Positions 1-13,085 of a DNA stretch of 64,000 nt are shown here, one piece after another; the stretch's first letter is position 1; every line of letters begins with the position of its first letter. The stretch spans positions 37,866,203 through 37,930,202 of the forward strand of contig NC_054703.1 in the NCBI RefSeq assembly GCF_016097555.1, given 5' to 3'. The DNA is from Gigantopelta aegis. Lineage: Eukaryota > Mollusca > Gastropoda > Neomphalida > Peltospiridae. The notes under the pieces are model-generated. The model worked only from the letters and a program-made list of their open reading frames with translations, was not told the origin of the DNA and made no database searches. A program made the translations under genes and the position numbers.

Positions 1-299
1 GGGCTGTAAGAAACACTGTTTATAAAATAGCTTGCTCTGGCATGCTTGTTGGAGCTGTTTGTATTCAAGTTCCAGGCGCCAGAATAAATTAAATATTTCT
101 TCATCTAATTACACCATGATCTATTATTATTAGCAGACAAAACTTTTAAGTTTTATACTAAAACACATAACTGCTAGCATCTAAAAACCAAATGTTTAGC
201 AAAAGTTAAGTTTCCGATTTTTAAGATCACTCCAAAGTTTTCAGTGCAGTTTTCTCAGATTGAAGTGGAAAGGAGATAAGTGGTTCTGGCACTAACCCC

Positions 300-301
<2 letters not shown>

Positions 302-341
<40 letters not shown>
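302..341. repeat. (TA)n microsatellite
   Basis: A run of about 20 TA dinucleotides. The rest of 1-600 is AT-rich and I recognise no gene in it. Confidence 0.95.
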
Positions 342-347
<6 letters not shown>

Positions 348-619
348 CGATCAAAAGGAAGTATACCAATTAGTTTTATGATAAATAAACACAATACACG
401 TTCATGGAAGGTTAGATAGATTCCAGTATTGTTCGTTATAATGCAATCAATGACGAACAGTCGCACATTGCTGCGTTTGGGCGATGCCGCACGTGCAAAA
501 TGAGTTTATTCATCAAATGTATACAGCACAAGAAACATGATACTCGTGCACATAAAAGTGTAAAAAAATTGTGCCATTGCTTAGAACATGCCCCAATCAA
601 CAGTAAAACACCAGAGAAC

Positions 620-1262
620 ATGGCAAAGCTAACTGCTGAAGAAAGAGAGAGAGAGAGAGAGAGATATTGGTATGGTGCAGTTGGATGCGAGTTATGCCCA
701 TGTGGCAAGAATCCTGAATTGCACAAAATTGACGATCGCCAGGTTAATACAGCGTTACAGGGTGACTGGCAGGACTGCAGACAGACCATGCAGTGGAAGA
801 CCCCGCGTCAAAACAGCCAACGAGGACCGCCATCTCCGCTTACACTTACGTAACAGATTCCTCACTATGACGTCACCTGCAGCGACTGGCCTTGGACATG
901 TCAGCAGACGTCACACTGTACGTCGTCGACTACGACAGCACGGTATCAGGACCTATCGACCATTCAGAGGGATGACATTGACGAGGCAACATCCACTTCG
1001 ACGTTTACGTTGGGCACGTCAGTTTCAACGTTGGCAACATCGGAAATGGCAAGTGTATTATTTTCTGATGAGAGCAGGTTCCAGTTATTCAGAGCTGATG
1101 ACAGGACTCGGATATACCGACGTGCAGGAGAGAGAACACCTTCGTGCTGTGTTCAGGAGACTGAACCGTTTGGTGGTGGATCTGTGATGGTTTGGGGCGG
1201 TATCTGTGGCCAACAGCGGACAGACCTTATTGTCATTGACGGAAATCTGTCCGACGTCGGGT
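620..1262 (+). mobile_element. Truncated Tc1/mariner-type transposase
   Basis: The ATG at 620 starts the Tc1-like N-terminus (MAKLTAEERE). A helix-turn-helix region follows (VARILNCTKLTIARLIQRY, then TGRTADRPCSGRP), and then the arginine-rich linker ending in RLRWARQFQRWQ at about 1045. The catalytic core begins with FSDESRFQLF (first Asp of the DDD/DDE triad), followed by GGGSVMVWGGI and DLIVIDGNLS. Homology stops at about 1262, before the second Asp block (HDNARPH in this family) and the final acidic residue, so roughly the last 40 percent is missing. The reading frame changes twice: at a (GA)n run at 643-663, where the usual ERERA stretch has become a microsatellite, and near 1050 just before FSDES. 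It cannot make active transposase. Tc1-like elements cut and paste into TA sites. I could not define the terminal inverted repeats. Confidence 0.85.
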
Positions 1263-1664
1263 CCATGCTTGCATACTTACACAAGGTGGGCATACACGTT
1301 ATTGAAACATGTTCTTTGTGGTCAAATTTATTTACCTTCGTTATGAGTGGTCCTTTATGAAATCGCACATTTCACCCCTAGTGCTATTGTGAAGTGTGAT
1401 ATTATCATTTTATGGGTTTTATTGAGTATATTCGTGTTTATTTATAGCCAAATTATTATACTTTCAAAATATAACATTTGCATCAACTTGTGTTTTGTGT
1501 TGTTTTTAATACTTTGAAAAAATAATTGGTATATAATCATCGTACAAACTGGTGGTTCTTCTTTAGCATTATGAAACATAAATGTTCACTGTTGTTTTAC
1601 AAAGGCGAGCTGTGTTATCGTTCAGAAAGCAAATGTCGTGAATGCCAATAAATCAACCCCCCCC
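1263..1664. other. AT-rich sequence, no gene seen
   Basis: This joins the broken transposon to the satellite. It may include the 3' non-coding part of the Tc1 copy, but no terminal repeat was identified. A short C run at 1656-1664 abuts the first satellite unit. Confidence 0.5.
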
Positions 1665-4600
1665 AGTTCTTCAGATATGGTGGTCTTTTATATGCACAAG
1701 TGCACATCTAGTTCTTCAGATATGGTGGTGCTATTATATCAGACATGTGCACGTCTAGTTCTTCAGATATGGTGGTGCTTTATATGGAGTGCAAGTCTAG
1801 CATATCTAGTTCTTCAGATATAGATATGGTGGTGCTTTATATGGACAAGTGCACGTCTTTATATGGTGGTGAGACAAGTGCACGTCTAGTTCTTCAGATA
1901 TGGTGGTGCTTTATATGGACAAGTGCACGTCTAGTTCTTCAGATATGGTGGTGCTTTATATGGACAAGTGCACGTCTAGTTCTTCAGATATGGTGGTGCT
2001 TTATATGGACAAGTGCACGTCTAGTTCTTCAGATATGGTGGTGCTTTATATGGACAAGTGCACGTCTAGTTCTTCAGATATGGTGGTGCTTTATATGGAC
2101 AAGTGCACGTCTAGTTCTTCAGATATGGTGGTGCTTTATATGGACAAGTGCACGCACGCCTAGTTCTTCAGATATGGTGGTGCTTTATATAGTGGACAAG
2201 TGCAGTGCACGTCTAGTTCTTCAGATATGGTGGTGCTTTATATGGACAAGTGCACGTCTAGTTCTTCAGATATGGTGGTGCTTTATATGGACAAGTGCAC
2301 GTCTAGTTCTTCAGATATGGTGGTGCTTTATATGGACAAGTGCACGTCTAGTTCTTCAGATATGGTGGTGCTTTATATGGACAAGTGCACGTCTAGTTCT
2401 TCAGATATGGTGGTGCTTTATATGGACAAGTGCACGTCTAGTTCTTCAGATATGGTGGTGCTTTATATGGACAAGTGAACGAAAAGTGCACCTCTAGTTC
2501 TTCAGATATGGTGGTGCTTTATATGGACAAGTGCACGTCTAGTTCTTCAGATATGGTGGTGCTTTATATGGACAAGTGCACGTCTAGTTCTTCAGATATG
2601 GTGGTGCTTTATATGGACAAGTGCACGTCTAGTTCTTCAGATATGGTGGTGCTTTATATGGACAAGTGCACGTCTAGTTCTTCAGATATGGTGGTGCTTT
2701 ATATGGACAAGTGCACGTCTAGTTCTTCAGATATGGTGGTGCTTTATATGGACAAGTGCACGTCTAGTTCTTCAGATATGGTGGTGCTTTATATGGACAA
2801 GTGCACGTCTAGTTCTTCAGATATGGTGGTGCTTTATATGGACAAGTGCACGTCTAGTTCTTCAGATATGGTCGTGCTTTATATGTGGTGACAAGTGCAC
2901 GTCTAGTTCTTCAGATATGGTGGTGCTTTATATGGACAAGTGCACGTCTAGTTCTTCAGATATGGTGGTGCTTTATATGGACAAGTGCACGTCTAGTTCT
3001 TCAGATATGGTGGTGCTTTATATGGACAAGTGCACGTCTAGTTCTTCAGATATGGTGGTGCTTTATATGGACAATGCACGTCTAGTATATGGACAAGTGC
3101 TTTATATGCACGTCTAGTTCTTCAGATATGGTGGTGACAAGTGCACGTCTAGTTCTTCAGATATGGTGGTGCTTTATATGGACAAGTGCACGTCTAGTTC
3201 TTCACGTGCTTTATATGGACAAGTGCACGTCTAGTTCTTCAGATATGGTGGTGCTTTATATGGACAAGTGCACGTCTAGTTCTTCAGATATGGTGGTGCT
3301 TTATATGGACAAGTGCACGTCTACGTCTAGTTCTTCAGATATGGTGGTGCTTTATATGGACAAGTGCACGTCTAGTTCTTCAGATATGGTGGTGCTTTAT
3401 ATGGACAAGTGCACGTCTAGTTCTTCAGATATGGTGGTGCTTTATATGGACAAGTGCACGTCTAGTTCTTCAGATATGGTGGTGCTTTATATGGACAAGT
3501 GCACGTCTAGTTCTTCAGATATGGTGGTGCTTTATATGGACAAGTGCACGTCTAGTTCTTCAGATATGGTGGTGCTTTATATGGACAAGTGCACGTCTAG
3601 TTCTTCAGATATGGTGGTGCTTTATATGGACAAGTGCACGTCTAGTTCTTCAGATATGGTGGTGCTTTATATGGACAAGTGCACGTCTAGTTCTTCAGAT
3701 ATGGTGGTGCTTTATATGGACAAGTGCACGTCTAGTTCTTCAGATATGGTGGTGCTTTATATGGACAAGTGCACGTCTAGTTCTTCAGATATGGTGGTGC
3801 TTTATATGGACAAGTGCACGTCTAGTTCTTCTAGTTCTTCAGATATGGTGGTGCTTTATATGGACAAGTGCACGTCTAGTTCTTCAGATATGGTGGTGCT
3901 TTATATGGACAAGTGCACGTCTAGTTCTTCAGATATGGTGGTGCTTTATATGGACAAGTGCACGTCTAGTTCTTCAGATATGGTGGTGCAGATGCACGTC
4001 TAGTTCTTCAGATATGGTGCTTTATATGGACAAGTGCACGTCTAGTTCTTCAGATATGGTGGTGCTTTATATGGACAAGTGCACGTCTAGTTCTTCAGAT
4101 ATGGTGGTGCTTTATATGGACAAGTGCACGTCTAGTTCTTCAGATATGGACAAGTGCACGTCTAGTGCTTTATATGGACAAGTGCACGTCTAGTTCTTCA
4201 GATATGGTGGTGCTTTATATGGACAAGTGCACGTCTAGTTCTTCAGATATGGTTCTTCAGCATAGTTCTTCAGGTGGTGCTTTATATGGACAAGTGCACG
4301 TCTAGTTCTTCAGATATGGTGGTGCTTTATATGGACAAGTGCACGTCTAGTTCTTCAGATATGGTGGTGCTTTATATGGACAAGTGCACGTCTAGTTCTT
4401 CAGATATGGTGGTGCTTTATATGGACAAGTGCACGTCTAGTTCTTCAGATATGGTGGTGCTTTATATGGACAAGTGCACGTCTAGTTCTTCAGATATGGT
4501 GGTGCTTTATATGGACAAGTGCACGTCTAGTTCTTCAGATATGGTGGTGCTTTATATGGACAAGTGCACGTCTAGTTCTTCAGATATGGTGGTGCTTTAT

Positions 4601-7600
4601 ATGGACAAGTGCACGTCTAGTTCTTCAGATATGGTGGTGCTTTATATGGACAAGTGCACGTCTAGTTCTTCAGATATGGTGGTGCTTTATATGGACAAGT
4701 GCACGTCTAGTTCTTCAGATATGGTGGTGCTTTATATGGACAAGTACACGTCTAGTTCTTCAGATATGGTGGTGTGCTTTATATGGACAAGTGCACGTCT
4801 AGTTCTTCAGATATGGTGGGTGCTTTATATGGACAAGTGCACGTCTAGTTCTTCAGATATGGTGGTGCTTTATATGGACTAGTTCTTCAGATATGGTGGT
4901 GCTTTATATGGACCAGTGTGCACGTCTAGTTCTTCAGATATGGTGGTGCTTTATATGGACAAGTGCACGTCTAGTTCTTCAGATATGGTGGTGCTTTATA
5001 TGGACAAGTGCACGTCTAGTTCTTCAGATATGGTGGTGCTTTATATGGACAAGTGCACGTCTAGTTCTTCAGATATGGTGGTGCTTTATATGGACAAGTG
5101 CACGTCTAGTTCTTCAGATATGGTGTGTGGACAAGGTGCTTTATGGTGGTATGGACAAGTGCACGTCTAGTTCTTCAGATATGGTGGTGCTTTATATGGA
5201 CAAGTGCACGTCTAGTTCTTCAGATATGGTGGTGCTTTATATGGACAAGTGCACGTCTAGTTCTTCAGATATGGTGGTGCTTTATATGGACAAGTGCACG
5301 TCTAGTTCTTCAGATATGGTGGTGCTTTATATGGACAAGTGCACGTCTAGTTCTTCAGATATGGTGGTGCTTTATATGGACAAGTGCACGTCTAGTTCTT
5401 CAGATATGGTGGTGCTTTATATGGACAAGTGTGCTTTATATGGACAAGTGCACCTCTAGTTCTTCAGATATGGTCGTGCTTTATATGGACAAGTGCACGT
5501 CTAGTTCTTCAGATATGGTGGTGCTTTATATGGACAAGTGCACGTCTAGTTCTTCAGATATGGTGGTGCTTTATATGGACAAGTGCACGTCTAGTTCTTC
5601 AGATATGGTGGTGCTTTATATGGACAAGTGCACGTCTAGTTCTTCAGATATGGTGGTGCTTTATATGGACAAGTGCACGTCTAGTTCTTCAGATATGGTG
5701 GTGCTTTATATGGACAAGTGCACGTCTAGTTCTTCAGATATGGTGGTGCTTTATATGGACAAGTGCACGTCTAGTTCTTCAGATATGGTATGGACAAGTG
5801 CACGTCTAGTTCTTCAGATATGGTGGTTTATATGGACAAGTGCACGTCTAGTTCTTCAGATATGGTGGTGCTTTATATGGACAAGTGCACGTCTAGTTCT
5901 TCAGATATGGTGGTGCTTTATATGGACAAGTGCACGTCTAGTTCTTCAGATATGGTGGTGCTTTATATGGACAAGTGCACGTCTAGTTCTTCAGATATGG
6001 TGGTGCTTTATATAGACAAGTGCACGTCTAGTTCTTCAGATATGGTGGTGCTTTATATGGACAAGTGCACGTCTAGTTCTTCAGATATGGTGGTGCTTTT
6101 ATATGGACAATGCACGTCTACATAGTGCACAAGTCTAGTTCTTCAGATATGGTGGTGCTTTATATGGACAAGTGCACGTCTAGTTCTTATATGGACAAGT
6201 GTCTAGTTCTTCAGATATGGTGGTGTCTGCAGTCTTCTTCAGATATGGTGGTGCTTTATATGGACAAGTGCACGTCTAGTTCTTCAGATATGGTGGTGCT
6301 TTATATGGACAAGTGCACGTCTAGTTCTTCAGATATGGTGGTGCTTTATATGGACAAGTGCACGTCTAGTTCTTCAGATATGGTGGTGCTTTATATGGAC
6401 AAGTGCACGTCTAGTTCTTCAGATATGGTGGTGCTTTATATGGACAAGTGCACGTCTAGTTCTTCAGATATGGTGGTGCTTTATATGGACAAGTGCACGT
6501 CTAGTTCTTCAGATATGGTGGTGCTTTATATGGACAAGTGCACGTCTAGTTCTTCAGATATGGTGGTGCTTTATATGGACAAGTGCACGTCTAGTTCTTC
6601 AGATATGGTAGTTCAAGTCAGATATGGTGGTGCTTTATATGGACAAGTGCACGTCTAGTTCTTCAGATATGGTGGTGCTTTATATGGACAAGTGCACGTC
6701 TAGTTCTTCAGATATGGTGGTGCTTTATATGGACAAGTGCACGTCTAGTTCTTCAGATATGGTGGTGCTTTATATGGACAAGTGCACGTCTAGTTCTTCA
6801 GATATGGTGGTGCTTTATATGGACAAGTGCACGTCTAGTTCTTCAGATATGGTGGTGCTTTATATGGACAAGTGCACGTCTAGTTCTTCAGATATGGTGG
6901 TGCTTTATATGGACAAGTGCACGTCTAGTTCTTCAGATATGGTGGTGCTTTATATGGACAAGTGCACGTCTAGTTCTTCAGATATGGTGGTGCTTTATAT
7001 GGACAAGTGCACGTCTAGTTCTTCAGATATGGTGGTGCTTTATATGGACAAGTGCACGTCTAGTTCTTCAGATATGGTGGTGCTTTATATTGGACAAGTG
7101 CACGTCTAGTTCTTCAGATATGGTGGTGCTTTATATGGACAAGTGCACGTCTAGTTCTTCAGATATGGTGGTGCTTTATATGGACAAGTGCACGTCTAGT
7201 TCTTCAGATATGGTGGTGCTTTATATGGACAAGTGCACGTCTAGTTCTTCAGATATGGTGGTGCTTTATATGGACAAGTGCACGTCTAGTTCTTCAGATA
7301 TGGTGGTGCTTTATATGGACAAGTGCACGTCTAGTTCTTCAGATATGGTGGTGCTTTATATGGACAAGTGCACGTCTAGTTCTTCAGATATGGTGGTGCT
7401 TTATATGGACAAGTGCACGTCTAGTTCTTCAGATATGGTGGTGCTTTATATGGACAAGTGCACGTCTAGTTCTTCAGATATGGTGGTGCTTTATATGGAC
7501 AAGTGCACGTCTAGTTCTTCAGATATGGTGGTGCTTTATATGGACAAGTGCACGTCTAGTTCTTCAGATATGGTGGTGCTTTATATGGACAAGTGCACGT

Positions 7601-10600
7601 CTAGTTCTTCAGATATGGTGGTGCTTTATATGGACAAGTGCACGTCTAGTTCTTCAGATATGGTGGTGCTTTATATGGACAAGTGCACGTCTAGTTCTTC
7701 AGATATGGTGGTGCTTTATATGGACAAGTGCACGTCTAGTTCTTCAGATATGGTGGTGCTTTATATGGACAAGTGCACGTCTAGTTCTTCAGATATGGTG
7801 GTGCTTTTTATATAGGACAAGTGTGGTGCTTTATATGGACAAGTGTCTAGTTCTTCAGATATGGTGGTGCTTTATATGGACAAGTGCACGTCTAGTTCTT
7901 CAGATATGGTGGTGCTTTATATGGACAAGTGCACGTCTAGTTCTTCAGATATGGTGGTGCTTTATATGGACAAGTGCACGTCTAGTTCTTCAGATATGGT
8001 GGTGCTTTATATGGACAAGTGCACGTCTAGTTCTTCAGATATGGTGGTGCTTTATATGGACAAGTGCACGTCTAGTTCTTCAGATATGGTGGTGCTTTAT
8101 ATAGACAAGTGCACGTCTAGTTCTTCAGATATGGTGGTGCTTTATATGGACAAGTGCACGTCTAGTTCTTCAGATATGGTGGTGCTTTATATGGACAAGT
8201 GCACGTCTAGTTCTTCAGATATGGTGGTGCTTTATATGGACAAGTGCACGTCTAGTTCTTCAGATATGGTGGTGCTTTATATGGACAAGTGCACGTCTAG
8301 TTCTTCAGATATGGTGGTGCTTTATATGGACAAGTGCACGTCTAGTTCTTCAGATATGGTGGTGCTTTATATGGACAAGTGCACGTCTAGTTCTTCAGAT
8401 ATGGTGGTGCTTTATATGGACAAGTGCACGTCTAGTTCTTCAGATATGGTGGTGCTTTATATGGACAAGTGCACGTCTAGTTCTTCAGATATGGTGGTGC
8501 TTTATATGGACAAGTGCACGTCTAGTTCTTCAGATATGGTGTGTGCTTTATATGGACAAGTGCACGTCTAGTTCTTCAGATATGGTGGTGCTTTATATGG
8601 ACAAGTGCACGTCTAGTTCTTCAGATATGGTGGTGCTTTATATGGACAAGTGCACGTCTAGTTCTTCAGATATGGTGGTGCTTTATATGGACAAGTGCAC
8701 GTCTAGTTCTTCAGATATGGTGGTGCTTTATATGGACAAGTGCACGTCTAGTTCTTCAGATATGGTCGTGCTTTATAGATATGGTGGTGCTTTATATGGA
8801 CAAGTGCACGTCTAGTTCTTCAGATATGGTGGTGCTTTATATGGACAAGTGCACGTCTAGTTCTTCAGATATGGTGGTGCTTTATATATGGACAAGTGCA
8901 CGTCTAGTTCTTCAGATATGGTGGTGCTTTATATGGACAAGTGCACGTCTAGTTCTTCAGATATGGTGGTGCTTTATATGGACAAGTGCACGTCTAGTTC
9001 TTCAGATATGGTGGTGCTTTATATGGACAAGTGCACGTCTAGTTCTTCAGATATGGTGGTGCTTTATATGGACAAGTGCACGTCTAGTTCTTCAGATATG
9101 GTGGTGCTTTATATGGACAAGTGCACGTCTAGTTCTTCAGATATGGTGGTGCTTTATATGGACAAGTGCACGTCTAGTTCTTCAGATAGACAAGTGCACG
9201 TCTAGTTCTTCAGATATGGTGGTGCTTTATATGGACAAGTGCACGTCTAGTTCTTCAGATATGGTGGTGCTTTATATGGACAAGTGCACGTCTAGTTCTT
9301 CAGATATGGTGGTGCTTTATATGGACAAGTGCACGTCTAGTTCTTCAGATATGGTGGTGCTTTATATGGACAAGTGCACGTCTAGTTCTTCAGATATGGT
9401 GGTGCTTTATATGGACAAGTGCACGTCTAGTTCTTCAGATATGGTGGTGCTTTATATGGACAAGTGCACGTCTAGTTCGTCAGATATGGTCGTGCTTTAT
9501 ATGACAATTTTTTAGTTCATTCAGATATGGTGGTGCTTTATATGGACAAGTGCACGTCTAGTTCTTCAGATATGGTGGTGCTTTATATGGACAAGTGCAC
9601 GTCTAGTTCTTCAGATATGGTGGTGCTTTATATGGACAAGTGCACGTCTAGTTTCTTCAGATATGGTGCTTTATATGGACAAGTGCTTTATATGGACAAG
9701 TGCACGTCTAGTTCTTCAGATATGGTGGTGCTTTATATGGACAAGTGCACGTCTAGTTCTTCAGATATGGTGGTGCTTTATATGGACAAGTGCACGTCTA
9801 GTTCTTCAGATATGGTGGTGCTTTATATGGACAAGTGCACGTCTAGTTCTTCAGATATGGTGGTGCTTTATATGGACAAGTGCACGTCTAGTTCTTCAGA
9901 TATGGTGGTGCTTTATATGGACAAGTGCACGTCTAGTTCTTCAGATATGGTGGTGCTTTATATGGACAAGTGCACGTCTAGTTCTTCAGATATGGTGGTG
10001 CTTTATATGGACAAGTGCACGTCTAGTTCTTCAGATATGGTGGTGCTTTATATGGACAAGTGCACGTCTAGTTCTTCAGATATGGTGGTGCTTTATATGG
10101 ACAAGTGCACGTCTAGTTCTTCAGATATGGTGGTGCTTTATATGGACAAGTGCACGTCTAGTTCTTCAGATATGGTGACAAGTGCTTTATATGGACAAGT
10201 GCACGTCTAGTTCTTCAGATACAAGCTTTATATGGACAAGTGCACGTCTAGTTCTTCAGATATGGTTCTTTATTCAAGTGCACGTCTAGTTCTTCAGATA
10301 TGGTGGTGCTTTATATGGACAAGTGCACGTCTAGTTCTTCAGATATGGTGGTGCTTTATATGACAAGTGCACGTCTAGTTCTTCAGATATGGTGGTGCTT
10401 TATATGGACAAGTGCACGTCTAGTTCTTCAGATATGGTGGTGCTTTATATGGACAAGTGCACGTCTAGTTCTTCAGATATGGTGGTGCTTTATATGGACA
10501 AGTGCACGTCTAGTTCTTCAGATATGGTGGTGCTTTATATGGACAAGTGCACGTCTAGTTCTTCAGATATGGTGGTGCTTTATATGGACAAGTGCACGTC

Positions 10601-10937
10601 TAGTTCTTCAGATATGGTGGTGCTTTATATGGACAAGTGCACGTCTAGTTCTTCAGATATGGTGGTGCTTTATATGGACAAGTGCACGTCTAGTTCTTCA
10701 GATATGGTGGTGCTTTATATGGACAAGTGCACGTCTAGTTCTTCAGATATGGTGGTGCTTTATATGGACAAGTGCACGTCTAGTTCTTCAGATATGGTGG
10801 TGCTTTATATGGACAAGTGCACGTCTAGTTCTTCAGATATGGTGGTGCTTTATATGGACAAGTGCACGTCTAGTTCTTCAGATATGGTGGTGCTTTATAT
10901 GGACAAGTGCACGTCTAGTTCTTCAGATATGGTGGTG
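1665..10937. repeat. 45-bp satellite array, about 206 units
   Basis: Each unit is 45 bp and carries GTGCACGTCTAG, TTCTTCAGATATGG and GCTTTATATGGACAA. Most units are identical to one another. Units at the left edge (1665-1880) are diverged, whereas the right edge stops abruptly in an intact unit at 10937. Because 45 is a multiple of 3, two plus-strand frames stay open over long stretches (repeating MDKCTSSSSDMVVLY or WTSARLVLQIWWCFI). The third plus frame has a TAG in each unit, and all minus frames have stops in each unit. About 25 places show partial units, short duplications or slips, for example 2150-2210, 3070-3210, 4140-4275, 5120-5160, 6105-6240, 7805-7845, 9185, 9490-9510 and 10180-10290. 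This is a satellite rather than a protein gene, since frame is not kept across these slips. Confidence 0.97.
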
Positions 10938-11204
10938 TGAAAAATTTATATTGGGCTTAATAAGATGTGCACCTAAACATTTTATAATGGTTGAAATTTC
11001 AGAGCAGAATTTTAACAATGTACTCACCGGTTACTCGTCTTTCAAAAAATGTCAAATCTGCAATCCTTTGCGTGTCTTACTGTTCCAGGTGCCAGGCGTT
11101 TTCTAAACATCCCTCCGTACGGTTTGATTGACAACCTGTCTCGACCAATAATAATTCGAGTTTGGTAGGCGACGCGCGCATCATTGCTTATCCGTCATTG
11201 GACA

Positions 11205-11417
11205 GAGGTAAAGCGATGCAGTTACGGTCTATGTAATAGCGATGATCGTTATCCCCAGCGTGTAGGTGACATAAAATTTAGTCCTTTTCCAAAACCGAAG
11301 ACAAATTTACAGAAATCTTTGAGATGGATCAAGCTATGCGGAATACCCCATAAACAGCTAAACCCACCACAAATCAACTGGAATAGATATTATGTCTGTA
11401 CACAGATAAGACCTTAG
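11205..11417 (+). pseudogene. THAP-like zinc-finger exon, incomplete
   Basis: The open frame reads VKRCSYGLCNSDDRYP, then KFSPFPKP, SLRWIKLCG, and finally NRYYVC followed by a stop at 11415. This matches the THAP-type C2CH DNA-binding domain: Cys-x4-Cys at the N-terminus, the F-P-x-P segment, the Trp, and the Cys of the final Cys-x2-His. The final His is absent: after YYVC comes TQIRP and a stop. THAP proteins are site-specific DNA-binding factors and are also found in P-element-like transposases. The codon where MVKRC would usually start is GAG rather than ATG. The sequence CACAGATAAGA at the 3' end looks like a splice donor with GT changed to AT. It is probably a decayed exon or processed fragment. 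An active exon using an upstream splice acceptor is less likely. Confidence 0.6.
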
Positions 11418-12027
11418 CTGTCATATTCTCATCATCTATTGTAAAACTAGCGATGTGCAAAGTATCGCTACACATCTATATTGGTCAAACAATACCGTTA
11501 TATAGAGGTCGTGTTCTATCACGGATGAGTAATGGCGGCGGGGTGGGGGTGGGGGTGGGGGGTGGGGGGGTGCAGGCTAGGCCAATTTTTGGACAAATTA
11601 AACAAGTGTCAGAATGTGGATTACAACATGTATTCATATTAGCATTACTGCCCAACAGCTATATAGGGTTGCAAAAGAATCGCCACGCTGTTTTACAGGT
11701 ATTACAACTAATACTGTGGGTAGAATGATAAAAATACATGGCGAAAAATGTGTCTATTGTTTTTGGCCGAATATTTGAGAACATTTTATTATTCCTGCGA
11801 CATATTACACCTCAGGTGCGTGCTTTACAGGACATAAAATTTGGCATGAACGATTTTGTCGTTCGTCTGTCGGTTATGCAAAGCCAATATTAACATAAAT
11901 GTTAGATCGATTAGTTTCGCAGTCTGCGTTTTCGTACTTACCGCCATTGCTAGAAGTTTGTCTATCCTGCCAACACTTACGTTAGTGGGCTTGGTTAACT
12001 CGTCATACGGAGAGGTGAATGATGCAT

Positions 12028-12028
<1 letters not shown>
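11418..12028. other. Intergenic, one short open frame, nothing recognised
   Basis: It contains a G-rich patch at 11535-11570. A 91-codon open frame at 11453-11728 (plus) matches no family I know. Confidence 0.4.
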
Positions 12029-12077
<49 letters not shown>

Positions 12078-12259
12078 ATAGTAGAAGTAAAAGTGATAGT
12101 AATAGTAATAGTAGTACGGTAGTAGTATATTGGTACTACTACTAGTAGTAGTAGTAGTGGTATTAATAGTAGTAGTAGTACAGTAGTAGTAGTAGTAGTA
12201 GTACTAGTAGTAGTAGTAGTAGTAGTAGTAATAATAGTAGTAGTATAGTAGTAGTAGCC

Positions 12260-12325
<66 letters not shown>

Positions 12326-12634
12326 ATAGTAGTAGTAGCAGTGGCGTAGGAAGGTGCCAGATAGTGGGGGGGGGGGGGGGGGCACTTTTATATTTACACA
12401 CTTTTACACTATTATAAAGCAAATATATAGAGTAAACTATCTGAAAAGTGGGGGGGGGGCACATACACCTCCCCCCACTTTCTTCGCCAGTGAGTAGTAG
12501 GAGTAGTGGTGGTAGTAGTAGAGGTAGAAATAGTCTGACTAGACATCAGTTATGTTAAATGCAACATTATTATTATTAGTAGTAGTAGTAGTACTAATAG
12601 TAGAAGTATAGTAGTAGTAGTACTAATAGTAGTA

Positions 12635-12687
<53 letters not shown>

Positions 12688-12765
12688 ATAGTAGTTGCTG
12701 TAGTAGTAGTGGTGTTAATCATAATAGTAGTTGTAGTAGTAGTAGTAGTAGAAACAGTTGTCGGG
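12029..12765. repeat. Clustered (TAG)n microsatellites with G-run elements
   Basis: Imperfect AGT/TAG triplet runs lie at 12029-12118, 12126-12337, 12487-12526 and 12571-12752. Between them, 12340-12485 carries GGCGTAGGAAGG followed by an 18-20 base G run and then GCACTTTT, with a second G run at 12450-12459. The same motif order recurs near 17545 and 17737. Long Tyr, Leu or Val open frames here are by-products of the triplet repeat. Confidence 0.9.
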
Positions 12766-12849
12766 ATAGATTCATTAGCAATGAACCCAACAGCGTGTGA
12801 TTTTTCCTTTTTTGAGCAATTTTGACATGTTAATTCCTTGATACAGATT

Positions 12850-13085
12850 TATTACTGTTATTTTTTTCGAGATTTCAAGATATTGATTTATGTCATCATA
12901 TCAGTAGAATATTTGACAAGCGTTTCTTGTTTTTGTTCGATCTGCCTATGTCCTCGTTAATGAATAATGCAGTAATAAATAATGTTGAAGTTTCAAGGTA
13001 TTACTTATGACATGATATCAATAGATTATTAATCCTGCGTTTTTCTTTTTCGATCTGCCCGTGTCCTCGTTAGTGACTATCGTAG
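12850..13085. repeat. Two diverged direct copies of about 110 bp
   Basis: Copy one is at about 12866-12963 and copy two at about 12985-13078. Shared blocks are TTTCAAG, TATGACATGATATCA-like sequence, and TCGATCTGCCCGTGTCCTCG near the end of each copy. No coding content is seen. Confidence 0.7.

Noticed and set aside
1665-10937. CRISPR-like array
   Set aside because: Units are contiguous with no unique spacers, and the DNA is animal.
1745-11106. Long plus-strand open frames in the 45-bp satellite, up to about 320 codons
   Set aside because: They arise because 45 is divisible by three. Two frames are open at once, frame is lost at each slip, and there are no start context, splice sites or flanking domains.
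11825-12464. Tyr/Leu/Thr-rich minus-strand frames
   Set aside because: They are translations of (TAG)n microsatellites.
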